Part shown: positions 42,532 to 51,727 of the stretch, piece after piece
Position numbering within the stretch: position 1 is the first letter of the stretch
How the letters are laid out: each line of letters begins with the position of its first letter
Source of the DNA: an uncultured Mucilaginibacter sp.
GTDB lineage: Bacteria; Bacteroidota; Bacteroidia; Sphingobacteriales; Sphingobacteriaceae
Length of the DNA: 64,000 nucleotides
Direction: 5' to 3'
Assembly (NCBI GenBank): GCA_903864275.1
Contig: CAIPFE010000034.1
Coordinates: forward strand, 1-64,000
Notes under the pieces: model-generated
Seen by the model: the letters and a program-made list of their open reading frames with translations, nothing else
Database searches by the model: none
What the model was told of the DNA's origin: nothing
Translations under genes and position numbers: made by a program

Positions 42532-43482
42532 ATGGATATATCAGTTGTAGTTCCCCTTTACGATGAAGTAGAATCATTACCCGAGCTAACCTCATGGATC
42601 AGCCGCGTAATGGATGAGCACAGGTTTACTTACGAGATCGTTTTGGTTGACGATGGCAGCAGTGATGGCTCCTGGGAAATGATCAGGAAATTGCATAAGA
42701 ACAATCCTTTTATTAAAGGCATAAAATTCCGCCGTAATTATGGTAAATCGGCGGCATTAAATACCGGCTTCGAAGCTGCGCAGGGCGACGTGGTGATCAC
42801 CATGGATGCGGACCTGCAGGACAGCCCCGACGAAATACCCGAACTTTACCGCCGCATTACCGAAGAAAAGTACGACCTTGTATCCGGCTGGAAAGCAAAA
42901 CGGCACGATCCATTAAGCAAAACTATCCCGACAAAAGTATATAACGCTGCTACACGTCGCATGTCGGGCATACATAACCTGCACGATTTTAACTGTGGTT
43001 TAAAAGCCTATCGCAAAGCCGTAGTAAAAAACATCGAGGTTTATGGAGAAATGCACCGCTATATCCCCGTGATAGCCAAATGGGCAGGCTTTGTTAAAAT
43101 TGGCGAGCAGGTAGTGGAACACCGGCCCCGCAAATACGGGAAGACAAAATTTGGCGTAAGCCGCTTTGTGAACGGACTGTTAGACCTGATGTCGATATTT
43201 TTTGTGGGCAAATTTGGCAAACGGCCCATGCATTTTTTTGGCACGATGGGCGTATTAAGCTTTTTTGCGGGAACGGTTATCACCATCTGGATGATAGCAG
43301 ATAAATTGCATGCCATTGCAAAAGGCCTGAAATACCGCGACATTACCGAACAGCCCCTGTTTTACATCGCCCTTGTAGCCGTGATATTAGGCTCGCAATT
43401 ATTTTTAACAGGTTTTGTCGCAGAGCTGGTTTCCCGCAGCGCCCCCGAACGTAACAGGTACCAGGTGGAGGAGATTATTTAA
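42532..43482 (+). CDS. GT2 glycosyltransferase, polyprenyl-phosphate type
   Basis: This 316-residue membrane-bound GT-A enzyme has the nucleotide-sugar motif VLVDDGSSDGSW, the metal-binding ITMDADLQDSPDEI (DAD) and HDFNCGLKAYRK. Two C-terminal membrane segments (about 235-260 and 280-300) fit the GtrB/DPM1-like family that transfers a sugar to a polyprenyl phosphate. It begins a rightward group with a second GT2, a membrane protein and a GH3-family ligase, suggesting a shared envelope glycoconjugate. Confidence 0.88.
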   Translation: MDISVVVPLYDEVESLPELTSWISRVMDEHRFTYEIVLVDDGSSDGSWEMIRKLHKNNPFIKGIKFRRNYGKSAALNTGFEAAQGDVVITMDADLQDSPDEIPELYRRITEEKYDLVSGWKAKRHDPLSKTIPTKVYNAATRRMSGIHNLHDFNCGLKAYRKAVVKNIEVYGEMHRYIPVIAKWAGFVKIGEQVVEHRPRKYGKTKFGVSRFVNGLLDLMSIFFVGKFGKRPMHFFGTMGVLSFFAGTVITIWMIADKLHAIAKGLKYRDITEQPLFYIALVAVILGSQLFLTGFVAELVSRSAPERNRYQVEEII

Positions 43483-43493
43483 TTTGTAGGCTT

Positions 43494-43658
43494 AGATTTG
43501 AGATATGAGATTTGAGATATGAGACTGAACACATCCGTATTAAAAAATATCACGTTCACGATTTTAATTTTGCCTCATTACTCCTGCTTCGTGATTTCGT
43601 CTCAAATCTCATATCTCAAATCTCAAATCTCATATCTCAAATCTCACATCTCACATCT
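43494..43658. repeat. stutter palindrome (family C)
   Basis: The left arm (43494-43525) repeats AGATTTGAGATATGAG and the right arm (43599-43658) repeats CTCAAATCTCATATCTCAAA for 60 bases. The arms are complementary in several registers. The element fills the gap between two glycosyltransferase genes. Confidence 0.85.
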
Positions 43659-43666
43659 AAACAAAA

Positions 43667-44635
43667 ATGTTTTTCTCCATCATCATCCCGCTCTATAACC
43701 GCCCGCAGGAGATAAAAGAACTGCTGGAAACGCTGGTGCTGCAAACCTACAAGCAGTTCGAGGTTTTGGTTATTGAGGATGGTTCCGCCGATGATGCGGC
43801 TGAAATTGTAAAAAGCTTTTCGGATAAACTGGATGTTAAATATTTTGTAAAAGAAAATGCCGGTCAGGGTTTTGCCCGCAATTATGGTTTTGAACGCGCC
43901 AGGGGCGATTACTTTGTAGTTTTTGATTCGGATTGCCTTATCCCCGAGAACTATCTGCAGATAGTTAATGATTCGCTAAGTAAAAATTATTTAGATGCCT
44001 ATGGCGGGCCGGACGCTTCGCATCCGTCCTTTACCCCTATCCAAAAAGCCATAAGCTATGCCATGACCTCGCCATTCACAACCGGCGGCATCAGGGGTAT
44101 GAAAAAAGGGATAGGGCAATTTCACCCGCGCAGCTTCAATATGGGCATATCCCGGCAGGTATGGGAGAAAGCCGGCGGGTTTATCATTACCCGTTCGGGC
44201 GAAGACATCGAATACAGCATCCGCGTCCACTCCATGGGTTTTAAGATCGGGCTGATCCCCGAAGCAAAAGTTTACCATAAACGGCGCACCAACTTTTTAA
44301 AATTTTATAAACAGTTGCACTTTTTCGGGAGGGCCCGTATTAATGTTTATAAGTTTTTTCCGAAGGAGTTAAAATTGGTGCATTTTTTTCCCGCAATATT
44401 TACATTATCGCTGGTATTTACAGCTATTTCTAATATATTTAACTGGCAAATAGCTCAGGTATGTAATTTTATTCTGGCGCTGATCATTTTGTTGATATTT
44501 TTTCATGCCTGGAGTAAAAATAAGTCGGCAAAAATTGCATTTTTGAGCGTAATAGCTTCCTTTATTCAGTTAATAGCCTACGGGCTGGGATTTATGCAGG
44601 ATTTTTGCAAACGCATTATATTAAAAATTTCATAA
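43667..44635 (+). CDS. GT2 family glycosyltransferase
   Basis: This 322-residue protein has FSIIIPLYNRPQEIKELLETL, VLVIEDGSADDAAE, the acceptor-side FARNYGFERARGDYFVVFDSD (DSD metal motif) and SGEDIEYSIRVHSMGFK (the ED general-base region). Three C-terminal membrane segments cover about 246-310. It is the second of two GT2 enzymes in the group. Donor and acceptor are not predictable. Confidence 0.88.
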   Translation: MFFSIIIPLYNRPQEIKELLETLVLQTYKQFEVLVIEDGSADDAAEIVKSFSDKLDVKYFVKENAGQGFARNYGFERARGDYFVVFDSDCLIPENYLQIVNDSLSKNYLDAYGGPDASHPSFTPIQKAISYAMTSPFTTGGIRGMKKGIGQFHPRSFNMGISRQVWEKAGGFIITRSGEDIEYSIRVHSMGFKIGLIPEAKVYHKRRTNFLKFYKQLHFFGRARINVYKFFPKELKLVHFFPAIFTLSLVFTAISNIFNWQIAQVCNFILALIILLIFFHAWSKNKSAKIAFLSVIASFIQLIAYGLGFMQDFCKRIILKIS

Positions 44636-44641
44636 AGCGAT

Positions 44642-45343
44642 ATGTACCACCCCTTTTCCGTAACGGAAACTATCAGCATTGCATGGAATATTTTGAAAAA
44701 AAATTTTCCAACAATAGCTGTTTACTCCTTATTGGCCTTTCTTATTGTAATCGTTTTAGGTTTTATTGTTTACGACCTGATAAATGATAACCTTTTAACA
44801 TCTATCGGCATTGTTTTTTTATTGGTAGGAATAAGCTTTGTTTTTTTAGGCTTTATTAAACTTGTTTTTCAATTAATTGACAAACAATACTACGATTTTG
44901 GTTTTGGCGATATCGTCCCAAAGATGAAAATGCTGCTTAGCTACCTTACACTATTGGTAATTGTCAGCTCCCTTGCAGTATTAATGACCAATGTTATTAA
45001 AAGGCTGGATGAAGGAATGCTGCAAAGTGTCCTTGGGATATTTATCGGGATATTCTTCCAGTTCTTTTTCCTGTTCTACTTCCCCATCTGCACTTGTTTT
45101 ATTGTTGATGACGAATCGGGGCCATTTGAATCGGTTACCCAGAGTTTTCAACTGATCAGGGGCAATTTCCTGAAATATTTTTTATTGTTCCTGTTCATCG
45201 AAACCCTTGTCCTCGCGGGGTCATTCACGGTTATCGGGATGGTATTTGTAATACCGTTTGTGAATATTATTTTGGTGGTAGCGTATCGTAAACTTGTTTA
45301 TAGTCACCAGGATGTGGATGATGAAATTGCCGAAACGTTGTAA
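44642..45343 (+). CDS. polytopic membrane protein
   Basis: This 233-residue protein has about six membrane segments (20-42, 50-75, 95-115, 128-150, 180-200, 205-225). The N-terminal SVTETISIAWNILKKNFPTI and later SVTQSFQLIRGNFLKYF repeat a pattern seen in GlpQ/UgpQ membrane-domain and DUF975-like proteins, where it is internally duplicated. No catalytic motif. It is 6 bases after the GT2 gene and 3 bases before the GH3 gene, so it is surely cotranscribed. Confidence 0.8.
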   Translation: MYHPFSVTETISIAWNILKKNFPTIAVYSLLAFLIVIVLGFIVYDLINDNLLTSIGIVFLLVGISFVFLGFIKLVFQLIDKQYYDFGFGDIVPKMKMLLSYLTLLVIVSSLAVLMTNVIKRLDEGMLQSVLGIFIGIFFQFFFLFYFPICTCFIVDDESGPFESVTQSFQLIRGNFLKYFLLFLFIETLVLAGSFTVIGMVFVIPFVNIILVVAYRKLVYSHQDVDDEIAETL

Positions 45344-45346
45344 CCT

Positions 45347-46846
45347 ATGGGATTAAAAGCTGCACTAAGCAAACCTTTTGCCGCGATAATTAATAGCCGG
45401 TTAAATAAAATCCGCAAAAACGCGGTTGAGCTTCAGCAAAAAACATTCGAATACCTGGTCGGCCAGGCCAAAAATACAGCCTTCGGCAAAGCTCACCATT
45501 TTGATGAGATCGATACTTACGATGATTTCCAAAAAAACGTGCCGGTTTATGATTATGAGGACCTGCGCCCCTATATTGACCGCGTAATAAAGGGCGAAGA
45601 AAATGTACTCTGGCCCGGCAAACCGGCTTATCTTGCCAAAACATCGGGCACAACTTCGGGGGTAAAATATATCCCCATCTCCAAAGAAAGCATGCCCGAG
45701 CACATCAAAGCGGCACGCAACACATTACTGAGTTATATTTACGAAACCGGCAACGCTGATTTTGTGGACGGCAAAATGATCTTCCTGCAGGGCAGCCCGG
45801 TAATGGATGTTAAAGCGGGTATTTCTGTGGGGAGGCTGTCGGGCATAGTCGCCCATCACGTACCTGCCTATCTCCAGAAAAACCGCTTGCCAAGCTATGA
45901 AGTGAATTGCATCGAAGACTGGGAGCAAAAAGTTGACGCCATTGTTGCCGAAACCAAAGACCAGGATATGCGCCTGATTTCAGGCATACCGCCCTGGTGC
46001 CAGATGTATTTCGACAGGCTTTCGGCAGTTTCGGGCGGTAAAAAGATAAAGGATATCTTCCCAAACTTCAAGCTGTTTGTGCACGGTGGCGTTAATTTTG
46101 AACCCTACCGCGCCCGCACGGAAGAAAGTATTGGCTTTGCCATTGACGCCATTGAAACCTACCCGGCCTCTGAAGGCTTCATCGCTTTCCAGGATTCGCA
46201 AAAAGAAAAGGGCCTGCTGTTGATGGTTGACTCAGGCATATTTTATGAGTTTATACCGTCGGATGAATTTTTTAATAAAAACCCGTCGCGTATCAGCCTG
46301 AAGGACATTGAACTTGACAAAAATTACGCGCTGATATTAAATACCAGCGCCGGGTTGTGGGGTTATAGTTTGGGCGATACCGTTAAATTCGTATCAAAAA
46401 ACCCTTATAAAATTGTAGTTACCGGGCGCATAAAACATTATATTTCGGCATTCGGCGAGCATGTTATCGGCGAAGAGGTTGAACAGGCCCTGATGGGCGT
46501 TGCTAATGAGCAGGGCCTCGATATTATTGAGTTCACGGTAGCTCCGCAGGTAAATCCCCCAAAAGGTGAGTTACCGTATCATGAATGGTTCATCGAGTTT
46601 GGTAAGGCGCCGAAGGATTTAGCTGCATTTGCCCTGCAGGTGGATAAAGCCCTTCAAAAGAAAAATATTTACTATTTTGACCTTATTACAGGTAACATTT
46701 TGCAACCTTTGCGCATCCAAAGCCTTAAAAAAGATACCTTTATTAATTATATGCGTTCGCAGGGTAAGCTGGGCGGGCAAAATAAGGTGCCAAGGCTGGC
46801 GAATGACAGGAAGATTGCGGACGGGTTGAAGGAATATATTGAATAG
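45347..46846 (+). CDS. GH3 family acyl-adenylating amide ligase
   Basis: This 499-residue protein matches the GH3 auxin-responsive family of the ANL superfamily (unrelated to glycoside hydrolase family 3). The ATP-binding loop is LAKTSGTTSGVKYIPIS, followed by SGIPPWCQMYFDRL, ETYPASEGFIAFQ and GDTVKFVSKNPYKIVVTGRIKHYISAFGEHV. Plant members join amino acids to hormone acids; bacterial roles are little known. Cotranscription with two glycosyltransferases suggests adenylation of an acid for attachment to an envelope molecule. That is inference. Confidence 0.87.
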   Translation: MGLKAALSKPFAAIINSRLNKIRKNAVELQQKTFEYLVGQAKNTAFGKAHHFDEIDTYDDFQKNVPVYDYEDLRPYIDRVIKGEENVLWPGKPAYLAKTSGTTSGVKYIPISKESMPEHIKAARNTLLSYIYETGNADFVDGKMIFLQGSPVMDVKAGISVGRLSGIVAHHVPAYLQKNRLPSYEVNCIEDWEQKVDAIVAETKDQDMRLISGIPPWCQMYFDRLSAVSGGKKIKDIFPNFKLFVHGGVNFEPYRARTEESIGFAIDAIETYPASEGFIAFQDSQKEKGLLLMVDSGIFYEFIPSDEFFNKNPSRISLKDIELDKNYALILNTSAGLWGYSLGDTVKFVSKNPYKIVVTGRIKHYISAFGEHVIGEEVEQALMGVANEQGLDIIEFTVAPQVNPPKGELPYHEWFIEFGKAPKDLAAFALQVDKALQKKNIYYFDLITGNILQPLRIQSLKKDTFINYMRSQGKLGGQNKVPRLANDRKIADGLKEYIE

Positions 46847-46883
46847 AAAATTTTGTCATTAAGTTAAGGGAAAATAGCTTTTA

Positions 46884-47042
46884 ACCCTCTTTACGGCTTG
46901 CCGTAGAGAGGGTCGACGAGCGAAGCATAGTCGGGGTGAGTCAACTGGGCGCCAGGCGTTTGCGGTAATGCCGCTTCGATAATTTACTCACCCGGTCTTT
47001 GCTTCGCTCGACCACCCTCTCTTTTGCAAGCAAAAAAGAGGG
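46884..47042. repeat. 159-bp palindromic element (family G), copy 2
   Basis: Ends ACCCTCTTTACGGCTTGCCG and TTGCAAGCAAAAAAGAGGGT, with GGTCGACGAGCGAAGCATAG and CTTTGCTTCGCTCGACCACC inside. It is the reverse-oriented counterpart of 35297-35456, sharing GTCGGGGTGAGTCAACTG. It lies between the GH3-family and dxr genes. Confidence 0.85.
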
Positions 47043-47126
47043 TAATAAAACGCTGAAAGATATTTTTAGCTTTATGATATTAGGGAAGATTTAGGGAGCT
47101 TTAACCGGTTCTGAAAAAGATAAACA

Positions 47127-48311
47127 TTGATTAACAAAAAAAACATAGCCATTCTTGGCTCAACCGGCAGCGTCGGCACCCAAACACTGGAGGTCATCCG
47201 GGGTAACCCTGATACTTTCAGCGTATTTATGCTCACCGCCAATTCAAATGCCGACCTGTTGATCATCCAGGCGCTTGAATTTGTGCCGGAGTACGTGATC
47301 ATCTGTAATGAAACAAAATACCAGTACGTAGAAAAAGCCCTGGCACATACGCCGGTAAAAGTATTAGCAGGAATTGAAGCCATTGCAGATACCGTAACCC
47401 ATCCCGATATTGATATTGTACTCACCGCAATGGTTGGTTTTGCAGGGCTGGAGCCCACCATTGCCGCCATAAAAGCAGGGAAAGACATCGCATTAGCCAA
47501 TAAAGAAACACTTGTTGTGGCCGGCGAGCTGGTAACAGGCCTGGCAAAAAAGCATAATGTTAAAATTTTACCGGTCGATTCTGAACATTCGGCTATTTTT
47601 CAATGCCTTGTCGGCGAAGAAAACAACCCGGTTGAAAAAATAATTTTAACTGCGTCCGGCGGACCTTTCCGGGGCAGGTCGCTGGAGTTTTTGGCCGGGG
47701 TCTTAAGGGAAGATGCCCTGAAACATCCCAACTGGGTAATGGGCGCTAAAATAACTATCGACTCGGCTACGTTAATGAACAAGGGCCTGGAAGTGATAGA
47801 GGCAAAATGGCTGTTTAACCTGGAGCCGGAACAGGTTGATGTGATTGTACACCCGCAATCAGTGATCCATTCAATGGTGCAGTTTGAAGACGGTTGTATC
47901 AAAGCGCAAATGGGTGTGCCCGATATGAAATTACCCATACAATATGCTTTGTCATATCCTGCAAGATTAAAAAACAAATTCAAACGTTTTGACTTTATTA
48001 ATTACCCGGAGTTAACTTTTGAAAAACCGGACATCGTTACTTTCCGTAATCTTAGTTTAGCGTTCGAAGCTTTAAAACAGGGCGGCAATATGCCCTGTAT
48101 AATCAACGCGGCAAACGAAATGGCTGTTGCCGGTTTTCTAAACAAAAGCATAGGCTTTTTAGCCATGAGCCGGGTAATTGAACAATGCATGCAACAAATC
48201 CCCTATATAGCCAGTCCTGTTTTGGAGGACTATTTGAATACTGATAAAGAAACACGCATCTTTGCGCAAAATTTAATACAACAAATGCCGTTAAAGGCAA
48301 TGCAACTTTAA
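47127..48311 (+). CDS. dxr: 1-deoxy-D-xylulose 5-phosphate reductoisomerase
   Basis: This 394-residue enzyme makes methylerythritol phosphate in isoprenoid synthesis. Motifs: IAILGSTGSVGTQTL (NADPH site), ALANKETLVVAGE, PVDSEHSAIFQCL, LTASGGPFRG, NWVMGAKITIDSATLMNKGLEVIEAKWLF and HPQSVIHSMV, which hold the metal and substrate residues. No ATG precedes the Rossmann motif, and the start is TTG at 47127 (TTGATTAACAAAAAAAAC). rseP follows 24 bases downstream, a common pairing. Confidence 0.95.
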   Translation: MINKKNIAILGSTGSVGTQTLEVIRGNPDTFSVFMLTANSNADLLIIQALEFVPEYVIICNETKYQYVEKALAHTPVKVLAGIEAIADTVTHPDIDIVLTAMVGFAGLEPTIAAIKAGKDIALANKETLVVAGELVTGLAKKHNVKILPVDSEHSAIFQCLVGEENNPVEKIILTASGGPFRGRSLEFLAGVLREDALKHPNWVMGAKITIDSATLMNKGLEVIEAKWLFNLEPEQVDVIVHPQSVIHSMVQFEDGCIKAQMGVPDMKLPIQYALSYPARLKNKFKRFDFINYPELTFEKPDIVTFRNLSLAFEALKQGGNMPCIINAANEMAVAGFLNKSIGFLAMSRVIEQCMQQIPYIASPVLEDYLNTDKETRIFAQNLIQQMPLKAMQL

Positions 48312-48335
48312 TATAATAATAGCGAAATATAACGA

Positions 48336-49667
48336 ATGAGTATAGTGATCATGGTTGGCCAGTTGATACTGGGCCTTTCAATTTTAGTAATCCTGCATGA
48401 ACTTGGCCATTTCCTGGCCGCCAGGGCCTTCGGGATCAAAGTAGAAAAATTTTACCTCTTTTTTGATGCCTGGGGCATCAGCCTTTTTAAATTTAACTAT
48501 AAGGGTGTTGAATATGGCATTGGCTGGCTGCCCCTGGGCGGCTATGTAAAAATTGCCGGCATGATCGATGAGTCGATGGACACCGAGCAACTGGCCGGGC
48601 CCGCGCAACCCTGGGAATTCCGCTCTAAACCAGCCTGGCAGCGCTTAATCGTAATGCTGGGCGGTGTTACCGTAAATATCTTCCTGGGGATATTGATTTT
48701 CTGGATACTTACCATAAAATACGGTGAAACGTATATTCCAAATTCTGAAATTAAATATGGAATTGTCCCCGGAAAAATAGGTAAAAAAATAGGCCTGGAA
48801 GCAGGCGACAAAATTACCGCCATCAACGGCGTGGCTGTTGTACGGTTTGAGGACATTACAAGCCCGCAGGTGATCATGGGCAACACGGACCTTACCGTTG
48901 AGCGCGGCGACCAGGAATTGCATATCAAAGTACCGGCGAATATAATAAACGATATATCCGATCTTGGGATAGACCAGTTTATCAGCCGAGCCCCGCGCAT
49001 GAAATTCTCCATTGGCGCCGTTGAACCAAAAAGCGGTGCTCAAAAGGCCGGGTTAATAAAAGGCGATAGTATTGTGGCCATCAACGCCAGCAAAATTGCA
49101 TTTTTTGATGAATTACAGGCGCAGTTACAGCAAAACAAAAACAAGCTGGTAGGCTTGTCGATAAAACGCGATGGAAATATTATCCAGGCAGCCGGACAAG
49201 TGAATAAAGATGGAATTTTAGGCTTCCGGCCAAATTTAGATTCTATTAAAGAGAAAAGGTTGACCTTCGGCTTTTTTGGATCGTTACCCGTAGGCGCAAC
49301 AAAGGCATGGGGTACTTTTACCGACAATGCGAAAGGCCTCGGGAAAGTATTTAAAGGCGAAGCGAAATTTAACAAAGTAGCGGGCGGCCCCGTGGCCATA
49401 GCAAACATGTTTGGCACGCATATCGACTGGATCCGCTTCTGGAGCCTTGTTGGCTTTTTATCCATGGTACTGGCGCTGACCAATCTGCTGCCTATACCTG
49501 CCCTTGATGGCGGTCATGCCATGTTTTTAGTGATCGAAATGATAAAAGGCAAACCCCTGAGCGATAAATTTTTAGAGCGGGCACAGATCGTTGGTTTCGT
49601 GATACTGATAACCCTGATGGTATTTGTGTTTGGCAACGATATTGTGAAGCAGATAGTGAAGAAGTAG
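48336..49667 (+). CDS. rseP: RIP metalloprotease RseP (site-2 protease)
   Basis: This 443-residue intramembrane protease has the zinc motif H21-E-L-G-H25 in the first membrane segment and the distal LPIPALDGGH motif in the C-terminal one. Two PDZ domains lie between (about 140-215 and 225-300: GLEAGDKITAINGVAV, AGLIKGDSIVAINAS). It cleaves anti-sigma factors and remnant signal peptides in the membrane. It is cotranscribed with dxr and followed by a strong terminator. Confidence 0.95.
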   Translation: MSIVIMVGQLILGLSILVILHELGHFLAARAFGIKVEKFYLFFDAWGISLFKFNYKGVEYGIGWLPLGGYVKIAGMIDESMDTEQLAGPAQPWEFRSKPAWQRLIVMLGGVTVNIFLGILIFWILTIKYGETYIPNSEIKYGIVPGKIGKKIGLEAGDKITAINGVAVVRFEDITSPQVIMGNTDLTVERGDQELHIKVPANIINDISDLGIDQFISRAPRMKFSIGAVEPKSGAQKAGLIKGDSIVAINASKIAFFDELQAQLQQNKNKLVGLSIKRDGNIIQAAGQVNKDGILGFRPNLDSIKEKRLTFGFFGSLPVGATKAWGTFTDNAKGLGKVFKGEAKFNKVAGGPVAIANMFGTHIDWIRFWSLVGFLSMVLALTNLLPIPALDGGHAMFLVIEMIKGKPLSDKFLERAQIVGFVILITLMVFVFGNDIVKQIVKK

Positions 49668-49700
49668 TGAGTGGTGAAAGGTGAAAGGTGAAAGGTGAAA
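49666..49700. repeat. family A stutter repeat, single arm
   Basis: TAGTGAGTGGTGAAAGGTGA followed by AAGGTGAAAGGTGAAA starts at the rseP stop codon (TAG at 49665-49667) and runs into the terminator. Confidence 0.65.
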
Positions 49701-49730
49701 CAGGCCCCGGTGTTCCGGGGCCTGTTTTGT
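49701..49730 (+). terminator. rho-independent terminator of dxr-rseP
   Basis: CAGGCCCCGG and CCGGGGCCTG form a perfect 10-bp stem around TGTT, followed by TTTTGTT. It is 34 bases beyond the rseP stop. Confidence 0.9.
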
Positions 49731-49746
49731 TAGGGGGAATATAATG

Positions 49747-50301
49747 TTATACAGCCGGATCGGTGTATGAATCTGAGTTTTTCTCGATATCAAGGACAGA
49801 TTTTTCCTTTTTAAATATCGCGGCGCCAATTAAGGAAATGATCGCACCTATAATAGGCATAATGAACAATACCGCAACCGCCCCGAATATGGCGCCATAT
49901 TTTTTGCCCATTTCCGTCGCGGTTTTAATTTGATCTTCCGACATGCCATTCTCGACAAATTTATCGTGCTGGGAGGCTAAAGATTGATCCAAAACCTGCG
50001 GGCTTAAAATTGCGAGGTATATGTAAATAAAAATAGCAAGCATTATCCCTCCAAAAACCGAATATATGAAACCTGTCATAAATCCCTGGCCGAAGGTGAG
50101 AAAGCCGCCAAGCTTGTCTTTATATTCTTTTTGGGCCAGCAGCAAAAAAGCGATAAAAGGGATATATCCCAAATACTTTGCTGCCGAGTTTTGGTCAATA
50201 TTTAAAAATTGGAATACATAAGTAATTACTACCGAAGTAATAAAATAGATAACAGCCCATTTAACTGTTATGTTAGTGTAGCTCTGTTTAACATTTTCCA
50301 T
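49747..50301 (-). CDS. DUF4199 family membrane protein
   Basis: This 184-residue protein has four membrane segments (about 14-32, 41-57, 80-100, 137-165). The loop EYKDKLGGFLTFGQGFMTGFIYSVFGGI is the family hallmark, and the long charged insert before the last segments is normal. No function is established for DUF4199. It is the last gene of a leftward group and has a DUF4199 paralogue immediately upstream. Confidence 0.87.
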   Translation of the reverse strand: MENVKQSYTNITVKWAVIYFITSVVITYVFQFLNIDQNSAAKYLGYIPFIAFLLLAQKEYKDKLGGFLTFGQGFMTGFIYSVFGGIMLAIFIYIYLAILSPQVLDQSLASQHDKFVENGMSEDQIKTATEMGKKYGAIFGAVAVLFIMPIIGAIISLIGAAIFKKEKSVLDIEKNSDSYTDPAV

Positions 50302-50461
50302 TATGATCTTTTAATTTAAGTTTTAATAAAATTAAACAATAATTATTATTCAATCCTACCTTATTCTAAATTAAAAGTTTTGTCTTTGAAACAGGGACAA
50401 CATTTCAGCGGTTAACTGTTTACAAACGAGGCGTACGGGGGATAAATATCGGCTGCCGGCA

Positions 50462-51028
50462 CTAAATAAATTCAGGCGGAAGTTTTTTGAATAATGCCCC
50501 AAAGACCACCGCGAACAGGAAAATAAAAAGAATTGAAAATACGATCCCCTGGATGGTGCTGCCCACGGTAGTATTTTGCTGCGCTGCAAAGTCCTTTTTC
50601 ATATCCGCTATACTTTTGTCAACTACCTTTTGAGTATCGCCCCTTTGTTTCATCAGGGCCGTTTTTGCGGCAACGGCCGCGTTTTGTGTATTTACAACGT
50701 TGTTGGGTTCAACAAGCTTGTTAAAAATAATGTCCTTCCCTATAAACTGGACGAGGTAGGCCACCAAAAACATAATAAATATGCCGGTGGTTGCCTGTTT
50801 AAAGGTCCAATAACCGCCCAGCTTTTTTCGCCCGGTAAAACAGAAAAACACTGTTAAAAAAATCGGTATAAACAGAGAGAAAAATATTGGGACCGCCACA
50901 AACAGCACCGGCGAGGTTGTGATCCTGGTAATTATATAGTAGGAGGATATGTCAAGGGCCAGCAATATAAACCCCAGCACGATCCCATATTTAAGGAAGA
51001 TCGTCCGTATCCTTTGTTCTAATTCCAT
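50462..51028 (-). CDS. DUF4199 family membrane protein, second copy
   Basis: This 188-residue protein has four membrane segments (about 13-33, 42-63, 80-98, 160-182) and the DUF4199 core GRKKLGGYWTFKQATTGIFIMFL. It is more divergent from the family average than the next gene. The pair probably arose by duplication. It lies 22 bases downstream of the acidic protein gene, so it belongs to that leftward group. Confidence 0.83.
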   Translation of the reverse strand: MELEQRIRTIFLKYGIVLGFILLALDISSYYIITRITTSPVLFVAVPIFFSLFIPIFLTVFFCFTGRKKLGGYWTFKQATTGIFIMFLVAYLVQFIGKDIIFNKLVEPNNVVNTQNAAVAAKTALMKQRGDTQKVVDKSIADMKKDFAAQQNTTVGSTIQGIVFSILFIFLFAVVFGALFKKLPPEFI

Positions 51029-51050
51029 AATTTACAACAAGATTATCTAA

Positions 51051-51719
51051 TTAGCTGAAGCTGATCAATATTTCTAATACAGCCATATCAAATTCTTTAT
51101 CGATCGCATTATCAGCAATGCTATTTTTTTCTTCAACAGAGGGATTGATATTCTGAAAAAAGCACATCAGGGGATAAAATAATTCTTTCAATTCCGAATC
51201 TTCGGGTAATTGTTTAGCAACCTTACCTATCTCGGCTACCGGGCTTTCCATTAATATTTGATGTGCTATTACGGGTTCGTATATCCGGTACTCATCCTGG
51301 AACTCGTCCTCATCGACCAGTAAAAATTCTTTTAAATAATCTTCCAGGTCAGGCTCAATGTCTTCATCCTCGCACTCGTTCAGGTAAAGCAGCATATTTA
51401 AAAGTTCGGTTCCCCTGTCGAGCGTTTGCTCTTCGATATCCTCCCATTCGGGTGAATCGAGGTAATCTTCTTCCAGTTTTTTTACATCGGCGCTGAAAAA
51501 GTTAACCAGCAGCAAGTCAAAAAATACTTCGCGCAGGGATTCCAGCTGGGGATGGTCGTTAAAAACCTCGTCCACGAGGTCAACTTTGGTCATAAAATCA
51601 TTTTCCGATGTAAAAACATCTTCAAATACCCTGGTAAGGGATGGTGCATTAAAGCTGCTATATTTCGAAAAAGCCTCCAAACCGGCTTCAATGGCCGATG
51701 CTACTTTTGGGTCGATCAT
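51051..51719 (-). CDS. acidic conserved protein of unknown function
   Basis: This 222-residue protein is rich in Asp and Glu and predicted helical (EEDYLDSPEWEDIEEQTLDRG, CEDEDIEPDLEDYLKEFLLVDEDEF). It has no signal peptide, membrane segment or catalytic motif I recognise. It is 8 bases after the dihydroorotase-like gene, which suggests cotranscription. Possibly lineage-specific to Sphingobacteriaceae; this is an impression, not a search result. Confidence 0.75.
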   Translation of the reverse strand: MIDPKVASAIEAGLEAFSKYSSFNAPSLTRVFEDVFTSENDFMTKVDLVDEVFNDHPQLESLREVFFDLLLVNFFSADVKKLEEDYLDSPEWEDIEEQTLDRGTELLNMLLYLNECEDEDIEPDLEDYLKEFLLVDEDEFQDEYRIYEPVIAHQILMESPVAEIGKVAKQLPEDSELKELFYPLMCFFQNINPSVEEKNSIADNAIDKEFDMAVLEILISFS

Positions 51720-51727
51720 GGTGTGTG

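Noticed and set aside
43599..43658. Possible CRISPR or coding repeat from CTCAAATCTCATAT units
   Set aside because: There are no unique spacers, the units drift in length, and stop codons interrupt translation.
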